Positions 41,325-42,369 of a stretch of DNA of 42,369 nucleotides are shown one piece after another; positions within the stretch are counted from its first letter, which is position 1; every line of letters starts with the position of its first letter. The notes under the pieces were generated by a model. The model ran no database searches. It was given only the letters and a program-made list of their open reading frames with translations, and was not told the origin of the DNA. Source of the DNA: a bacterium (GTDB lineage: Bacteria; Patescibacteriota; Saccharimonadia; Saccharimonadales; UBA4665); assembly GCA_021783725.1 (NCBI GenBank), contig JAJXTN010000009.1, forward strand, positions 1 to 42,369. The letters run 5' to 3'. Made by a program: the position numbers and the translations under genes.

Positions 41325-42369
41325 ATGACCTTCTATTTTTATGATTTAGAAACTACTGGCTTTGACCCACGCCGGGCTCGAATCATGCAATTTGCCGGCC
41401 AGCGTACTGACATGTCACTGAAACCTATCGGTGAACCGTTGAATACCCTAGTTAAATTAACGCCAGATGTTGTGCCCGATCCCTCGGCTATTATGGTGAC
41501 TGGTATAACTCCACAACAGACAATTGCCGAAGGTGTGACTGAAGCTGAATTTTTGGAAATGTTTTATCAACAGGCGGCTGTGCCCGACACGATTTTCGTC
41601 GGTTTTAACAGTATTCGCTTCGACGATGAGTTCATGCGTTTCACCAATTATCGTAATTTCTATGAGCCTTACGAATGGCAGTGGAAAGACGGTCGGAGTC
41701 GTTGGGACATGCTAGATGTTATCCGGATGACTCGGGCACTGCGACCAGACGGTATCGAGTGGCCGTTCGCACCTGATGGTAAACCGGCTAACCGATTGGA
41801 ATACTTGACTAAGGTCAACAAGCTGGAACATAGCCACGCCCACGATGCCTTAGGCGATGTGATGGCCACTATCGCCGTCGCCAAACTCATCAAAGATAAA
41901 CACTCTGACCTGTTTGATTATTTGTTGAATATGCGCGACAAGAAGAAAGTAGCCGAACTGGTTAGTTCTGGCGAGCCTTTCGTCTATACTTCTGGCCGTT
42001 ATTCAAGCGAATTTTTGCATACCAGTGTAGCTATATTGCTCGCCAGCCACACGGCTCAGGATGCCTTACTAGTTTATGATTTGCGTTACGACCCGACACA
42101 ATTTATCAAAATGTCAGTCGATGAATTGGCCAATACTTGGCAATATAACCCTGACCCTCTAGCTCTACGCCTGCCAGTTAAAACTATTAAATATAATCGA
42201 GCGCCAGCCGTAGCGCCGCTCGGTGTCATCAAAGATCCGGCTACCCAAACTCGGATAGGCTTAACACTCGAAACGATTAATCACAACTTAGCTTTACTGA
42301 AGCCACACCAAAAAGACTTCACCGATAAGCTAGTGCAGGTTATTGCTAGACTCGACCAAAAACGACAAG
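41325..42369 (+). CDS. sbcB: Exodeoxyribonuclease I (SbcB-like), 5' part
   Basis: 348 residues are visible and the gene runs off the window. It begins MTFYFYDLETTGFDPRRARI, the DEDD Exo I motif, then GFNSIRFDDEFMR (Exo II) and HSHAHDALGDVMATI (Exo III, with catalytic His and Asp). The middle part (AELVSSGEPFVYTSGRYSSE, DALLVYDLRYDP) matches the SH3-like and later domains of exonuclease I, a 3'-5' ssDNA exonuclease in repair and recombination. TATTCT (41312-41317) lies 7 nt before the ATG; no ribosome binding site. Confidence 0.92.
   Translation, partial: MTFYFYDLETTGFDPRRARIMQFAGQRTDMSLKPIGEPLNTLVKLTPDVVPDPSAIMVTGITPQQTIAEGVTEAEFLEMFYQQAAVPDTIFVGFNSIRFDDEFMRFTNYRNFYEPYEWQWKDGRSRWDMLDVIRMTRALRPDGIEWPFAPDGKPANRLEYLTKVNKLEHSHAHDALGDVMATIAVAKLIKDKHSDLFDYLLNMRDKKKVAELVSSGEPFVYTSGRYSSEFLHTSVAILLASHTAQDALLVYDLRYDPTQFIKMSVDELANTWQYNPDPLALRLPVKTIKYNRAPAVAPLGVIKDPATQTRIGLTLETINHNLALLKPHQKDFTDKLVQVIARLDQKRQ

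Overview
The window looks like chromosomal DNA of a small-genome bacterium, most probably a member of the Candidatus Saccharibacteria (TM7) or a close Patescibacteria/CPR relative. This is an inference from gene content: an alanyl-tRNA synthetase without its C-terminal domain, small surface and cell-wall proteins with single membrane anchors, very tight operons, a divergent F1 ATPase operon and many apparently leaderless genes. No rRNA or marker protein was available to confirm it. UGA behaves as a stop codon in several genes, which argues against the Gracilibacteria/SR1 code.

Layout. 1-4144: end of a UvrD/PcrA helicase, a Nudix hydrolase, an RpfB-like cell-wall hydrolase, a 7-bp tandem repeat, rsmA, a MarR regulator and a small unknown gene. 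4191-4912: a promoter, a structured leader and the tmRNA gene (ssrA) with a 25-codon tag. 4893-10954: a 6.05-kb integrative element inserted in the 3' end of ssrA, bounded by a 16-bp direct repeat. It carries a large serine recombinase, a small protein resembling phage terminase small subunits, two small membrane-anchored proteins, a 594-residue membrane protein, a decayed GIY-YIG nuclease gene and several strongly structured RNA regions. 11052-12164: a nucleotide-metabolism fusion protein and two very small genes. 12165-13855: repeat-rich DNA and an intact IS481-like insertion sequence with a 4-bp target duplication. 13995-17808: DEAD-box helicase, paired hairpin repeats, NADAR protein, RRM protein, and a pilin-like and secreted protein pair. 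17923-23940: trehalase, MazG-like pyrophosphatase, metG-tatD and two unknowns, cysteine desulfurase. 24108-29287: F1 ATPase operon (b-like, delta, alpha, gamma, beta, epsilon) with no a or c subunit gene. 29458-42369: mnmA, alaS, an unknown, ftsA-like, a large surface protein, ruvX, mltG, a LysM-CHAP hydrolase, obgE and the start of exonuclease I.

The genes mostly serve translation and its quality control (RsmA, MetG, AlaS, MnmA, IscS, tmRNA, Obg), envelope remodelling (RpfB-like, MltG, LysM-CHAP, FtsA-like) and energy. AlaS charges both tRNA-Ala and the tmRNA, whose acceptor stem has the G3:U70 identity pair.

The most unusual part is the ssrA island. It restores the tmRNA 3' end on integration and supplies a new terminator that lies inside its own integrase gene. 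It changes the C-terminus of the integrase between the integrated and excised forms, and it has hairpin-controlled leaders on several genes. The combination of integrase and terminase-small-subunit-like gene without structural or replication genes is reminiscent of a phage satellite, but this rests on one weakly recognised protein. A second feature of the whole window is that at least a dozen genes have a -10 box 6-9 nt before the start codon and no Shine-Dalgarno, suggesting widespread leaderless transcription.
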